The notes under the pieces are model-generated. The model was not told where the DNA came from. It worked only from the letters and a program-made list of their open reading frames with translations, and did no database searches. DNA of 64,000 nucleotides. Source: Fluviicola sp. (GTDB lineage: Bacteria; Bacteroidota; Bacteroidia; Flavobacteriales_D; Crocinitomicaceae). Within the stretch, counting starts at the first letter, position 1. Each line of letters opens with the position of its first letter. Shown piece after piece: positions 52,334 to 60,719 of the stretch. The DNA is taken from assembly GCA_029866325.1 (NCBI GenBank), contig JARWZO010000029.1, positions 124,001 to 188,000 of the forward strand, read 5' to 3'. The translations under genes were made by a program, and so were the position numbers.

Positions 52334-52786
52334 ATGAAATTGCTCTTTTTAGCTTCTGTAATTGCGCTCTGCTCGTTTCATAAATTACCTGCTACTAATT
52401 GTGGTGAGCGCATCTTTGCTTGGGAGCAACAAACTGCAAATGACGAGCGCTTCGTTGATTTCCCGAAAGTTTCAGGAAAGAAAAACGGACCGAAATACGT
52501 TGGTGGAGATAAAGCATTAGACCGCTTAATTCGTGAAAAACTCATTCTTTCGGAAGAAGCTCAGGGACACATCTTTAACCTCAATTATTACTTTGTTGTC
52601 AACTGCGATGGTTCTATTGGAGATGTGGTTATTCTCGGCGACGAAATAGTGGCTGAATGGACCAACATCCGCAACATTATTGTGCATACTATGGGATGGA
52701 AACCGGCTCTTTTCGACAAGAAACCCGTTAATTGTATCTATTTTCGTACCCTGATGATTAACGGTAAAGACTATAAATCGAAATGA
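52334..52786 (+). CDS. Secreted protein with TonB-like C-terminus
   Basis: 150 residues. Signal peptide MKLLFLASVIALCSFHKLPA. The mature protein contains GDKALDRLIREKLILSEEAQ, LNYYFVVNCDGSIGDVVILG and MGWKPALFDKKPVNCIYFRTL, which follow the pattern of the TonB C-terminal domain (x-x-x-L-x-x-x-Y-P...W-x-PA). It lacks a TonB membrane anchor, so it is only TonB-like. Overlaps the next gene by 4 bp. Confidence 0.72.
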   Translation: MKLLFLASVIALCSFHKLPATNCGERIFAWEQQTANDERFVDFPKVSGKKNGPKYVGGDKALDRLIREKLILSEEAQGHIFNLNYYFVVNCDGSIGDVVILGDEIVAEWTNIRNIIVHTMGWKPALFDKKPVNCIYFRTLMINGKDYKSK

Positions 52787-53244
52787 AGTTTCAGGTTCTG
52801 ATCGCGGCTATTGTAAGCACATTCCTCTTCTTTTTTATGCTGAATCCGGTTTATGGATTTATGCCGTTGATGAACAATCTTCTGGAATCGCTTGATTATT
52901 ATTTATCCTGGTCTCTCTCCACCATCGATGCTGCTCTTATCGCGGTAATTCCATGGATTGTATTCGGTTTGGTACGAACTGGAGAAAAACAAACGGTAAA
53001 ACATCAACTGGGGCTAACCGCTTTATTTCTAATGGGTGCTTTTATCTTCTTTATCTTCGGTTTTTTGATGATGAGCATCGAAACAAGTCCCAATCCATTA
53101 ATGCCGAGTTACCTGAAATTTCAGCCGTTCAATCATTATTGGGCAATTTGTTTTGCAATGAGTAACCTGCTTATTTCGGGCATGTACCTCTTCGACCGCA
53201 AACGAAAACGCGATCAGCAAGATGTAATCGATCAAAAACCATAA
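52783..53244 (+). CDS. Small inner-membrane protein
   Basis: 153 residues with four hydrophobic segments (LIAAIVSTFLFFFMLNPVYG; AALIAVIPWIVFGLV; GLTALFLMGAFIFFIFGFLMM; HYWAICFAMSNLLISGMYLF) and a basic C-terminal tail. I do not recognise the family. The ATG overlaps the upstream stop (ATGA), so the two proteins are probably translated together. Confidence 0.7.
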   Translation: MKFQVLIAAIVSTFLFFFMLNPVYGFMPLMNNLLESLDYYLSWSLSTIDAALIAVIPWIVFGLVRTGEKQTVKHQLGLTALFLMGAFIFFIFGFLMMSIETSPNPLMPSYLKFQPFNHYWAICFAMSNLLISGMYLFDRKRKRDQQDVIDQKP

Positions 53245-53259
53245 CCAACCTCTAACAAC

Positions 53260-53323
53260 TAATAACTAACCACTAATGACTAACCACTAATAACTAACCA
53301 CTAATAACTAGCCACTAATAACC
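53260..53323. repeat. 14-bp tandem repeats (TAATAACTAACCAC)
   Basis: About 4.6 units of 14 bp: starts at 53260, 53274, 53288 and 53302, with single-base variants (TAATGACTAACCAC, TAATAACTAGCCAC) and a partial fifth. No dyad symmetry. Situated after the membrane-protein stop, before the gene at 53477. The rest of 53245-53476 has nothing recognisable. Confidence 0.9.
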
Positions 53324-53476
53324 AAAGAAAAACTTGACTCGTATCTGATATTGTTATAAATTGCTTATCACTTTTAACGACTATTCACATGCAACCACAT
53401 TCGCACGCTTACTCGGCTATATTCTTTAAGTCTGCCCAACAGGTTCATGCCCTCTGTAACCTTTTAATTTCACTAT

Positions 53477-55255
53477 ATGAAACACAAACTAACAATGTTT
53501 GCCTGCCTGGTTACAATGGCGGGCAATGCGCAGTACTTTGAACATCGTTACGGTATGCCTGTAACAGAAGAACGCATCGGTAGCGGCGAGTTTACCTTTT
53601 ATACTGGGAAAGGTCATATCATGTCAGGACAGCGCGATGCTACTACAACTCCGGATGAATTATTACTCATTCGAACAGAACAAAACGGAAGAATCCTACC
53701 TGGCCCATATTTTAAGAATCGTTATGCATTATACGATGCCAACGTCACTATTCAGCATCACGTGATCAGCTCTAAAGTCGCTGAATTAAACGATTTTAAT
53801 TTTTACGGAACTAATGGCGTTTATGGTGTAGTTGGAGTTTGTCAATTGCCATCAAATAACCAACAATCGGTTTATTATGCTTTATTCGATGCAAATGGTC
53901 TTCCATTATTGGCCAGAACATACACTACGAATCTAGGCGCACACTCCTATGTTGTCAATGCTATTAGAGCTTCTGATGACCTAGATAACGTATATCTATG
54001 CGGAATGGTCTTTGACGGAATACAACATTATGCAATGGTCATGAAACTGGAAATCATCACCGGAAATATTGTTTGGGCAAGAACTTATGAAGTGGATTCC
54101 GGAACAAACAGCGGAGAACCCGAACAAGCGTTTGATTTAATTGAAAACCAGGCTACAGGTGAATTATTAGTAGTTGGTCAGCGCCATGTGTGTTTGTCTA
54201 CTTCAGACGACGGTTACATCATGCATTTGGATCCGGCAACAGGCTTGCCAGGTCCTTTAACCGATTTTTATGGCAATACAAGCGACCCCGATTCTTTTCA
54301 AAGTATTGACAGGGCGGCTGCGCAAGACGGATTTTATGTTTGCGGGTGGTCTGGACAAACAACAACAATACGCGATCATTGGGTTCTGAAATTTGACAAT
54401 ACCAATAATCCACCAATTTGGTCAACGTTGATTGATTACTTTCAACCAAGCACATCCGGTTGGGGAGCCGATAATCCCGGAATTGATTTGATTGAACGCG
54501 TAAACACATCAGGTATCCCTGAAATATATTCCATGGGACGAACTGCCGCTGGTGAATTAGGTGGAACAGATATTGAAATTTACAAAGTGGACGCCACAAT
54601 TGGAAACGTTTTGGATCAATATACACACGGAAATTTCAGAAATGATTATCCGAGTAATATTCACATGCAAAATACAGGGGCAGTAGATGATGGACTAGGC
54701 GTTTATTCCATGCGGGAACATGCTTCCTTGAATTTTGATCTCATGATACACAAAAGTTACTTTAATGGCATTTCACCTACGCCAACAGGATCGCAATGTG
54801 ACTATGACATTGTTCAAAGAGGTGAAACCCCGGGTCCGGGTTGGTTGTACGAAATAAAATCGCGTGAAATTGATGAGTTTTATATGGTACAAAATGAATT
54901 GCGGTACATCGATACGTTACGAGATTTGGAAAACTGTCATGCAAGCAGCATTCCGGGTGGAAGCAATGCGTTAATGCTCAATAATCAAATGGATCCATCT
55001 CTAGATCTTCAATTGTTACAAACTGTTGAAAGCAATCCAATATTGATGGTTCAAGCAGATGATGTTCAGACTATCACAACAGATTTACGCACGATCAATG
55101 GAAGTATCCTTCGTAAATTCGGTTCTACTGTTTTAGCAGTCGGAGAAACTGAAATTCCGCTGGATTTAAACGGACTTTCTCTAGCAACGGGTGTTTACTT
55201 TATCGTTTGGTCGAACGGAAATGAAACCGGAACCGAAAGATTGGTTATTCGTTAA
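53477..55255 (+). CDS. T9SS type A sorting-domain protein
   Basis: 592 residues with signal peptide MKHKLTMFACLVTMAGNAQ. The long middle part is beta-rich, with repeated patterns such as YVVNAIRASDDLDNVYLCGMVF and LDPATGLPGPLTDFYGN, suggesting a beta-propeller. The last ~75 residues resemble a type A T9SS sorting domain (TINGSILRKFGSTVLAVGET, LDLNGLSLATGVYFIVWSN, TERLVIR). It would be secreted across the outer membrane. Substrate or partner unknown. Confidence 0.78.
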   Translation: MKHKLTMFACLVTMAGNAQYFEHRYGMPVTEERIGSGEFTFYTGKGHIMSGQRDATTTPDELLLIRTEQNGRILPGPYFKNRYALYDANVTIQHHVISSKVAELNDFNFYGTNGVYGVVGVCQLPSNNQQSVYYALFDANGLPLLARTYTTNLGAHSYVVNAIRASDDLDNVYLCGMVFDGIQHYAMVMKLEIITGNIVWARTYEVDSGTNSGEPEQAFDLIENQATGELLVVGQRHVCLSTSDDGYIMHLDPATGLPGPLTDFYGNTSDPDSFQSIDRAAAQDGFYVCGWSGQTTTIRDHWVLKFDNTNNPPIWSTLIDYFQPSTSGWGADNPGIDLIERVNTSGIPEIYSMGRTAAGELGGTDIEIYKVDATIGNVLDQYTHGNFRNDYPSNIHMQNTGAVDDGLGVYSMREHASLNFDLMIHKSYFNGISPTPTGSQCDYDIVQRGETPGPGWLYEIKSREIDEFYMVQNELRYIDTLRDLENCHASSIPGGSNALMLNNQMDPSLDLQLLQTVESNPILMVQADDVQTITTDLRTINGSILRKFGSTVLAVGETEIPLDLNGLSLATGVYFIVWSNGNETGTERLVIR

Positions 55256-55356
55256 TTGTGCCTTTCTAAGTTTGTATAAAGGGTGTCTGTTTGGGGCATC
55301 CTTTTTGATTTCAGTTGATTGCAAAACCAGCTTTCAAATTGTGGGTATATTTGATC

Positions 55357-56175
55357 ATGATTTTCGAAACACACATTCCATCTGCTCCTCTTTCAAAATA
55401 CATTGAAAGCATGGTGTTTTACGCCGATTATTTCCCTGAATATTTCTTGGAAAAACTCTTACCCGATGGAAGTATTTACTTACTGATTGATTTTAAAGAT
55501 GAACCCAAAAAGTGTTTTCATTCCAACGATTTCACCGAATTTGAGTCCTTTACCAAAAGTTATGTTTCCGGTCAGCACAAAGGATTTATTTACATCGAAT
55601 CAACCAACGATTCGTCTATGATGGTGGTTCAGTTCAAAGCCGGTGGAGCTTCTCCGTTTTTTGATTGCCCGATTTCGGAAATGAACGAATGTGTGCGTCA
55701 CTCGGAATATTATTTCGGTGACGATCTCAATAACCTGCGCGATGAATTGAAGCAAATAGATGATGTTTCAGCCAAATTTCAGAGAATGGAGCAATTTCTG
55801 CTTGACCGATTGCATCCCACTGATGAGAATACACCTCTTGAACTTATTCTTGATCTTCTGAAAAACAAGCCATTTCAAATCACCACCAGAGAATTGGCAG
55901 AAACGGCGGGAATCAGTCAAAAACACCTGATTAGTTTATTTGATCGCCACGTAGGACTCACTCCAAAAGCACTCACGCGTATTTTTCGCTTTCAGCAGGT
56001 TATTCAACAAGTAGAGCAACAAGAAACCATTGATTGGCTACAGATTGCAACCGATTGCGGATACTATGATCAATCGCACTTTGTGAAAGATTTTTATGCG
56101 TTTTCAGGCATCAATCCGAGTCAATACCCCGAAGCCAGAGGCGAATACCTGAATTACATTCCTGTCCGCGACTGA
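55357..56175 (+). CDS. AraC-family transcriptional regulator
   Basis: 272 residues from the ATG at 55357 (MIFETHIPSAPLSKYIESMV); the ATG at 55315 adds 14 residues of doubtful value. The N-terminal part resembles the DUF6597-type sensor (LPDGSIYLLIDFKDEPKKCF, GQHKGFIYIESTNDSSMMVVQFKAGGASPF in parts). The C-terminal double helix-turn-helix is ITTRELAETAGISQKHLISLF and IATDCGYYDQSHFVKDFYAFSGINPSQY (read in parts). The stop codon is immediately followed by an inverted-repeat element. Ligand and regulon unknown. Confidence 0.88.
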   Translation: MIFETHIPSAPLSKYIESMVFYADYFPEYFLEKLLPDGSIYLLIDFKDEPKKCFHSNDFTEFESFTKSYVSGQHKGFIYIESTNDSSMMVVQFKAGGASPFFDCPISEMNECVRHSEYYFGDDLNNLRDELKQIDDVSAKFQRMEQFLLDRLHPTDENTPLELILDLLKNKPFQITTRELAETAGISQKHLISLFDRHVGLTPKALTRIFRFQQVIQQVEQQETIDWLQIATDCGYYDQSHFVKDFYAFSGINPSQYPEARGEYLNYIPVRD

Positions 56176-56178
56176 GAA

Positions 56179-56329
56179 ATTTTGAATGCTTAATGTTGAA
56201 TTATGAATTGAAAAGACGGTTCAGAAAAGAACATCTTTTCAATTTTACATTTTCAATTAAATCAATACTGCTATACTGGAACTAAACTCATTACAAAACC
56301 TAATTAAAAATTAAGCATTCAACATTATT
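56179..56329. repeat. Inverted-repeat element (AATGCTTAAT type)
   Basis: Left arm ATTTTGAATGCTTAATGTTG (56179-56198) and right arm containing AATTAAGCATTCAACATT-like sequence (56300-56329). Interior holds a perfect 11-bp hairpin AATTGAAAAGA/TCTTTTCAATT. The left arm begins just after the AraC stop. Related to 7923 and 28507. Confidence 0.75.
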
Positions 56330-56396
56330 ATGAGGTAAATTTTTTACAATGTCGTTTCAGCTGATTCATCGAGTTTTACCTTTCAAAACAAACAAA

Positions 56397-56798
56397 ATGG
56401 AACACTTAAACTGGTTAGCTATCGCAACAGCCGCATTTGCCAATTTTGCCCTTGGAGGCCTGTGGTATTCACCCGTTCTTTTCGGAAAACGCTGGCAAAA
56501 AGAAAACAATCTGACAGATGAAGAACTCAAAAACGGCAATCAATTGCGGATTTTCGGGTTTGCCTTTCTCTGGTCGGCAGTAATGTCGCTTAATCTTGGT
56601 TTCTTCTTAGCTGACAAAAACACTGATCTTTCCTGGGGCGCCATTGCCGGGTTGCTTGCCGGATTGGGCTGGGTAGCCATGGCTATTTTCATTATCGGAT
56701 TATTTGAACGAAAATCAACCGTTTACATGCTCATCAACGCAGGTTATATGATTGTATCATTTGTGCTGATGGGAGTAATCATCGGAGCTTGGAGATAA
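56397..56798 (+). CDS. DUF1761 membrane protein
   Basis: 133 residues from the ATG at 56397 (MEHLNWLAIATAAFANFALG). The N-terminus WLAIATAAFANFALGGLWYSPVLFGKRWQKE is diagnostic for DUF1761 (read as ANFALGGLWYSPVLFGKRW), a family of four-helix membrane proteins of unknown function. Four hydrophobic segments are seen. The ATG at 56349 was rejected because it would put an extra polar leader before the first helix. Confidence 0.87.
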   Translation: MEHLNWLAIATAAFANFALGGLWYSPVLFGKRWQKENNLTDEELKNGNQLRIFGFAFLWSAVMSLNLGFFLADKNTDLSWGAIAGLLAGLGWVAMAIFIIGLFERKSTVYMLINAGYMIVSFVLMGVIIGAWR

Positions 56799-56817
56799 TT
56801 CAACGAAACAGCATGGA

Positions 56818-57330
56818 TTAAATCTCCGTATTATCGAGATACATAACTCCACCTTTTCTAAAACCGATTTCATAAACCGGAGATTTATTTTCAGCGAGAA
56901 GTAAAACCGTTTCACAACTTTTCCCGACCGCCTTAATTTTTATGTTATACTCACCGTTTGGTAGCAAGATTTGTTGTGTTCTACCAATGATAACAGAGCC
57001 CATTCTTTTCCCATCAACAACTATTTCTATGGGAAATAAAGCACTATATATGGATTTATCCCTTCTTAATATAATGCCCGATTGATCATATTTAAGGTTT
57101 TCATTACGCTGCTTTAAACCTGCGATCAGCGTATATAAGACCAAAACAAGAAATAACGGAATAATCAGAACCAACCAGACAATCGCGGCGGCTAGGGCGA
57201 TGTAAAATTCTCCGTCACTGTTCGTGATAAATTCAATCACGATTGTCGCAGGAAAAATCTGAGCGAAAACGGCTACCACAGAAGCAACCAAAGCAATAAC
57301 GACATAAACAATAGCAAAAATGCGCATCAC
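56818..57330 (-). CDS. Membrane protein of unknown function
   Basis: 170 residues with two N-terminal hydrophobic segments (IFAIVYVVIALVASVVAVFAQ; FYIALAAAIVWLVLIIPLFLVLVLY) and a soluble C-terminal part of ~90 residues (KRMGSVIIGRTQQILLPNGEYNI), which looks like a small beta-domain. I do not recognise the family. It lies on the opposite strand between DUF1761 and rpsA and shares no operon. Confidence 0.68.
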   Translation of the reverse strand: MMRIFAIVYVVIALVASVVAVFAQIFPATIVIEFITNSDGEFYIALAAAIVWLVLIIPLFLVLVLYTLIAGLKQRNENLKYDQSGIILRRDKSIYSALFPIEIVVDGKRMGSVIIGRTQQILLPNGEYNIKIKAVGKSCETVLLLAENKSPVYEIGFRKGGVMYLDNTEI

Positions 57331-57400
57331 CGAATGATTTTAAGACGATTAGGCAAATATAAACGAATCCATAAACCAATCATCTTTTTTCGCGTATCCA

Positions 57401-57431
57401 TTTGATTTCAGCGATTTTAGTAGTACCTTTG
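57401..57431 (+). promoter_or_regulatory. Bacteroidota-type promoter of rpsA
   Basis: TTTG (57401-57404), 19-nt spacer, TACCTTTG (57424-57431). A perfect match to TTTG-n19-TAnnTTTG. Transcription would start at about 57437, leaving a ~100-nt leader. Confidence 0.88.
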
Positions 57432-57437
57432 CACCCT

Positions 57438-57537
57438 GTTTTTAGACAGAAACCCGTTGTTTCCGACCCGGACGGGGATTAATTATATCTTTCAAGATGA
57501 GCGGAACGCCTTGAAATACAAGTAACAAAGCCAAAAC
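57438..57537 (+). promoter_or_regulatory. rpsA 5' leader with possible hairpin
   Basis: The ~100-nt untranslated leader contains CCCGT...ACGGG (within 57452-57476), a short possible hairpin, and an AT-rich stretch before the ATG. Autoregulation of S1 by its own leader is known in E. coli; whether this leader acts so cannot be decided here. Confidence 0.4.
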
Positions 57538-59346
57538 ATGGCAAAACAAATTAGCACGCAGGGTTCTGCGGATTTTGATTGGGACGCATTAGCGTTAGAC
57601 GGTTATACCTTGATTCAACGTTCTGAAATGTCAGACGTTTACGGTAAAACCCTTACTTCTATCAACGAGAAAGAAGTAATTGAAGGAACTGTTATCGCAG
57701 TGACTAAAAAAGAAGTAATCATCAATGTTGGTTACAAATCGGAAGGTGTTATCCCTGCTTCTGAGTTCCGTTACAATGCGGAGTTGAAAGCCGGTGATAT
57801 CGTTGACGTATTCGTAGAATGCCAGGAAGACAAAACAGGTCAATTGGTTATTTCTCACCGTACGGCTCGTATGCACAAAGCATGGATTCGTGTAAACGAT
57901 GTATTGCGTACCGGTGAAGTAATCACAGGTTTCGTGAAATGTCGTACGAAAGGTGGTTTGATCGTAGACGTATTTGGAATTGAGGCGTTCTTGCCAGGTT
58001 CACAAATCGACGTGAAGCCTATCCGTGACTACGATGTATACGTAGGTAAAAACATGGAATTCAAAGTGGTGAAAATCAACCAAGAATTCCGTAACGTAGT
58101 TGTTTCGCACAAAGCATTGATCGAAGCAGAACTAGAAGAACAAAAGAAACAAATTATCTCCGGCCTCGAAAAAGGACAAGTATTGGAAGGTACTGTGAAA
58201 AACATTACTTCTTATGGTGTGTTCATCGATTTAGGTGGTGTAGATGGTTTGATTCACATTACAGACCTTTCTTGGGGTCGTGTAAATCATCCGGAAGAGA
58301 TCGTAGAATTGGATCAGAAATTGAACGTTGTAATCTTAGACTTCGATGATGATAAAAAACGTATCGCTCTTGGATTGAAACAATTGCAACCACATCCATG
58401 GGATGCTTTGGATACTAACTTAGCTGTTGGTGACAAAATCGCTGGAAAAGTAGTTGTATTGGCTGATTACGGTGCTTTCATCGAAATCGCTCCGGGCGTT
58501 GAAGGTTTGATCCACGTTTCAGAAATGAGCTGGTCACAACACTTGCGTTCTGCTCAAGATTTCATGACTGTTGGTGATACAGTTGAGGCTGTTATCCTTA
58601 CATTGGATCGTGAAGAGCGTAAAATGTCATTGGGTATCAAACAATTGATGCCGGATCCATGGTCCGCTATCGAAGCTAAATACGCTGTTAATACACGTCA
58701 TAAAGCAAAAGTTCGCAACTTCACTAACTTCGGCGTTTTCGTTGAATTGGAAGAAGGTGTTGACGGATTGATCCACATTTCAGATCTTTCTTGGCAAAAG
58801 AAAATCAAGCACCCGTCTGAGTTCTGCAAAGTAGGTGACGAAATGGAAGTTGTGGTATTGGAAATCGATCGTGAAAACCGTCGTATCTCTTTAGGTCACA
58901 AACAATTGGAAGAAAATCCATGGGAAGTATTTGAAACAATCTTCGGAGAAGGTTCAGTACACCAAGGAACAATCATTGAAACCAAAGACAAAGCAGGTGT
59001 TGTTGCATTGCCTTACGGTGTAGAAGGAATTTGTCCTTCTAAACACTTACGTAAAGAAGATGGAACCAACGCGAAAGTGGAAGAGACATTGGATTTCAAA
59101 GTGATTGAATTCAACAAAGAAGCGAAGAAAATTGTTGTATCTCACACACGTACTTTCGAAGAAGGCATCGATGAGAAACCAACAAAATCTGCAAGCACAG
59201 GTGGTAAAAAAGCTGCTGGTGGTAACAATGCAGGAAGCGCTACTTCTCAAGCTGTAAAAGCAATCAACCAAGGAAATGAAAAATCAACATTAGGTGATTT
59301 GGATGCTTTGGCTGCTTTGAAAGAAAAAATGGAAGGCGGAGAGTAA
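57538..59346 (+). CDS. rpsA: 30S ribosomal protein S1
   Basis: 602 residues. Six S1/OB-fold repeats are visible: VIAVTKKEVIINVGYKSEGV, GFVKCRTKGGLIVDVFGIEA, SYGVFIDLGGVDGLIHITDL, YGAFIEIAPGVEGLIHVSEM, FGVFVELEEGVDGLIHISDL and the divergent GTIIETKDKAGVVALPYGV. A Gly/Ala/Lys/Ser-rich tail follows (GGKKAAGGNNAGS). S1 loads mRNA on the 30S subunit; in Bacteroidota mRNAs rarely have Shine-Dalgarno sequences. Own promoter and strong terminator, so monocistronic. Confidence 0.97.
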   Translation: MAKQISTQGSADFDWDALALDGYTLIQRSEMSDVYGKTLTSINEKEVIEGTVIAVTKKEVIINVGYKSEGVIPASEFRYNAELKAGDIVDVFVECQEDKTGQLVISHRTARMHKAWIRVNDVLRTGEVITGFVKCRTKGGLIVDVFGIEAFLPGSQIDVKPIRDYDVYVGKNMEFKVVKINQEFRNVVVSHKALIEAELEEQKKQIISGLEKGQVLEGTVKNITSYGVFIDLGGVDGLIHITDLSWGRVNHPEEIVELDQKLNVVILDFDDDKKRIALGLKQLQPHPWDALDTNLAVGDKIAGKVVVLADYGAFIEIAPGVEGLIHVSEMSWSQHLRSAQDFMTVGDTVEAVILTLDREERKMSLGIKQLMPDPWSAIEAKYAVNTRHKAKVRNFTNFGVFVELEEGVDGLIHISDLSWQKKIKHPSEFCKVGDEMEVVVLEIDRENRRISLGHKQLEENPWEVFETIFGEGSVHQGTIIETKDKAGVVALPYGVEGICPSKHLRKEDGTNAKVEETLDFKVIEFNKEAKKIVVSHTRTFEEGIDEKPTKSASTGGKKAAGGNNAGSATSQAVKAINQGNEKSTLGDLDALAALKEKMEGGE

Positions 59347-59370
59347 TCTCATTCTTTCTTTGAATACTAA

Positions 59371-59408
59371 AATCCCTTATTGGCTTGCCAGTAAGGGATT
59401 TTTTTTTT
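59371..59408 (+). terminator. Intrinsic terminator of rpsA
   Basis: AATCCCTTATTGG / CCAGTAAGGGATT stem with CTTG loop followed by eight T; 25 bp after the stop. Confidence 0.95.
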
Positions 59409-59422
59409 AATTGTTAATGTGG

Positions 59423-59442
59423 GGTCGCGATTGATCGCGACC
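59423..59442. repeat. GGTCGCGAT hairpin, second copy
   Basis: GGTCGCGAT (59423-59431), TG loop, ATCGCGACC (59434-59442). Shares the GGGGTCGCGAT core with the hairpin at 38048-38073. Confidence 0.8.
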
Positions 59443-59472
59443 AGACTGAACTAGACTAGTCTAGTTCAGTCT
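59443..59472. repeat. 30-bp perfect palindrome
   Basis: AGACTGAACTAGACT is immediately followed by its exact reverse complement AGTCTAGTTCAGTCT with no loop. It directly abuts the GGTCGCGAT hairpin, behind the rpsA terminator. Confidence 0.95.
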
Positions 59473-59541
59473 CTTTCAGTCAAATCAAATCATCATATCA
59501 CACTAATTTCATATCTTTCGTCTGATTATTATCACTCAATC

Positions 59542-60093
59542 ATGAAAAATCTCCTTCTTCTGTTCTTCCTCATCGCACTACAAACCAATCTCTCGGCCCA
59601 GAGAGACACAGTTCTTATTTATCGTAGTAACACACTTTCAGGCGACGAACCAAGCCTTGATACCTTTCTGTTTGATTCCCCGATGTTGGGTCAGGTGCTG
59701 ATCGGCACATGTATTCTGCCGGGAACCGGTGGACAAATGAGCGCTTACGGAAACGGAGTTTGGTTTGAAAAAGTCACCAAAAGCGATTGCATGAACAACG
59801 GTGAAGAAGCATACCACGGATCATCGCGCATCAACAGCTTCGAGATCAATGATAGCACGCTTGTGGTTGACATGACCTTTTTCGACAACTGTTGTTATGA
59901 ATTTCTCTGCGACGTAGAAATGGGTGAAGATGGCATTCTGCATCTTAATTACACAGGATATGGTAGTTTATGCGCCTGTTTGTGCTGCTTTGGTGTTCAA
60001 TACCATTTCACGCTCGACAAAGAATCCGAATACTATAATCTCAAAGGCATTATGCTCGGGAATGATGAGAAAACGTTGAGGAAAGTAGAGTGA
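59542..60093 (+). CDS. Small secreted Cys-rich protein
   Basis: 183 residues with signal peptide MKNLLLLFFLIALQTNLSAQ. The mature part contains a Cys cluster (DNCCYEFLC, GSLCACLCC) in a beta-rich context with LVVDMTFFDNCC and YGSLCACLCCFGV. Cys rich and extracytoplasmic, so disulfides are probable; a metal site is also possible. It ends EKTLRKVE. I do not recognise the family. Followed on the same strand by another small secreted protein at 60141. Confidence 0.68.
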   Translation: MKNLLLLFFLIALQTNLSAQRDTVLIYRSNTLSGDEPSLDTFLFDSPMLGQVLIGTCILPGTGGQMSAYGNGVWFEKVTKSDCMNNGEEAYHGSSRINSFEINDSTLVVDMTFFDNCCYEFLCDVEMGEDGILHLNYTGYGSLCACLCCFGVQYHFTLDKESEYYNLKGIMLGNDEKTLRKVE

Positions 60094-60140
60094 AATTATC
60101 GAATTCGACCTATTTCTTATCTCAATAAAAATATACTGAT

Positions 60141-60716
60141 ATGAAAACAACATTGATCAGTCTAATCTTCTTGATAGTTTCCAATCTTTCGTTTGGGCAG
60201 AAAGTTATTTACAGACACAAAACACCCGGTGAAAAGTTTCCTTATGAATATTGGTTTTCCTTGCAGTTGAGAGATACCTTGGTTTGTACCCTTACTTGGC
60301 ATCAAAAGGCTAACGGAAACATTGCCTATCATATAGAAACTTCTGATACAAACATGCGCGAATCGTTTCTTGAGGTTCTTCCATCAGACAATTGTAAAAC
60401 ATCTTATTTAGTGGATATTGACAAAAATGGAACTTCTGAATTTGAACGATCCAACTTATGCCCAACCCTCACTTTCAGTTATTATGACTGGAATCCATTA
60501 ACGATTGTTATTCATCCGGATGATTCCATAAAAAACCAAATGCTCTATTTTGAGCCGAGGTTAAACGATGAAGTCTATCAAATCAATTCAAAAATGGAAC
60601 TCACTGAAACGGAACTAAATGAAATCATGCAATGCGTTAAAAATCAACTGAAAAACAAAAACGCAACACTAGACTGCAATGACCCCAAACGGTATTATGT
60701 AAGTTTTCAGATTTAA
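60141..60716 (+). CDS. Small secreted protein of unknown function
   Basis: 191 residues with signal peptide MKTTLISLIFLIVSNLSFGQ. The mature region is mixed beta (FPYEYWFSLQLRDTLVCTL) with four Cys. No domain recognised. It lies 47 bp after the previous gene, and is convergent with 60720-61433 (only 3 bp between the ends). Confidence 0.65.
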   Translation: MKTTLISLIFLIVSNLSFGQKVIYRHKTPGEKFPYEYWFSLQLRDTLVCTLTWHQKANGNIAYHIETSDTNMRESFLEVLPSDNCKTSYLVDIDKNGTSEFERSNLCPTLTFSYYDWNPLTIVIHPDDSIKNQMLYFEPRLNDEVYQINSKMELTETELNEIMQCVKNQLKNKNATLDCNDPKRYYVSFQI

Positions 60717-60719
60717 GAA

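Noticed and set aside
53260-53323. 14-bp tandem repeats considered as a CRISPR or iteron array
   Set aside because: Head-to-tail repeats without spacers, no dyad, and no replication protein nearby.
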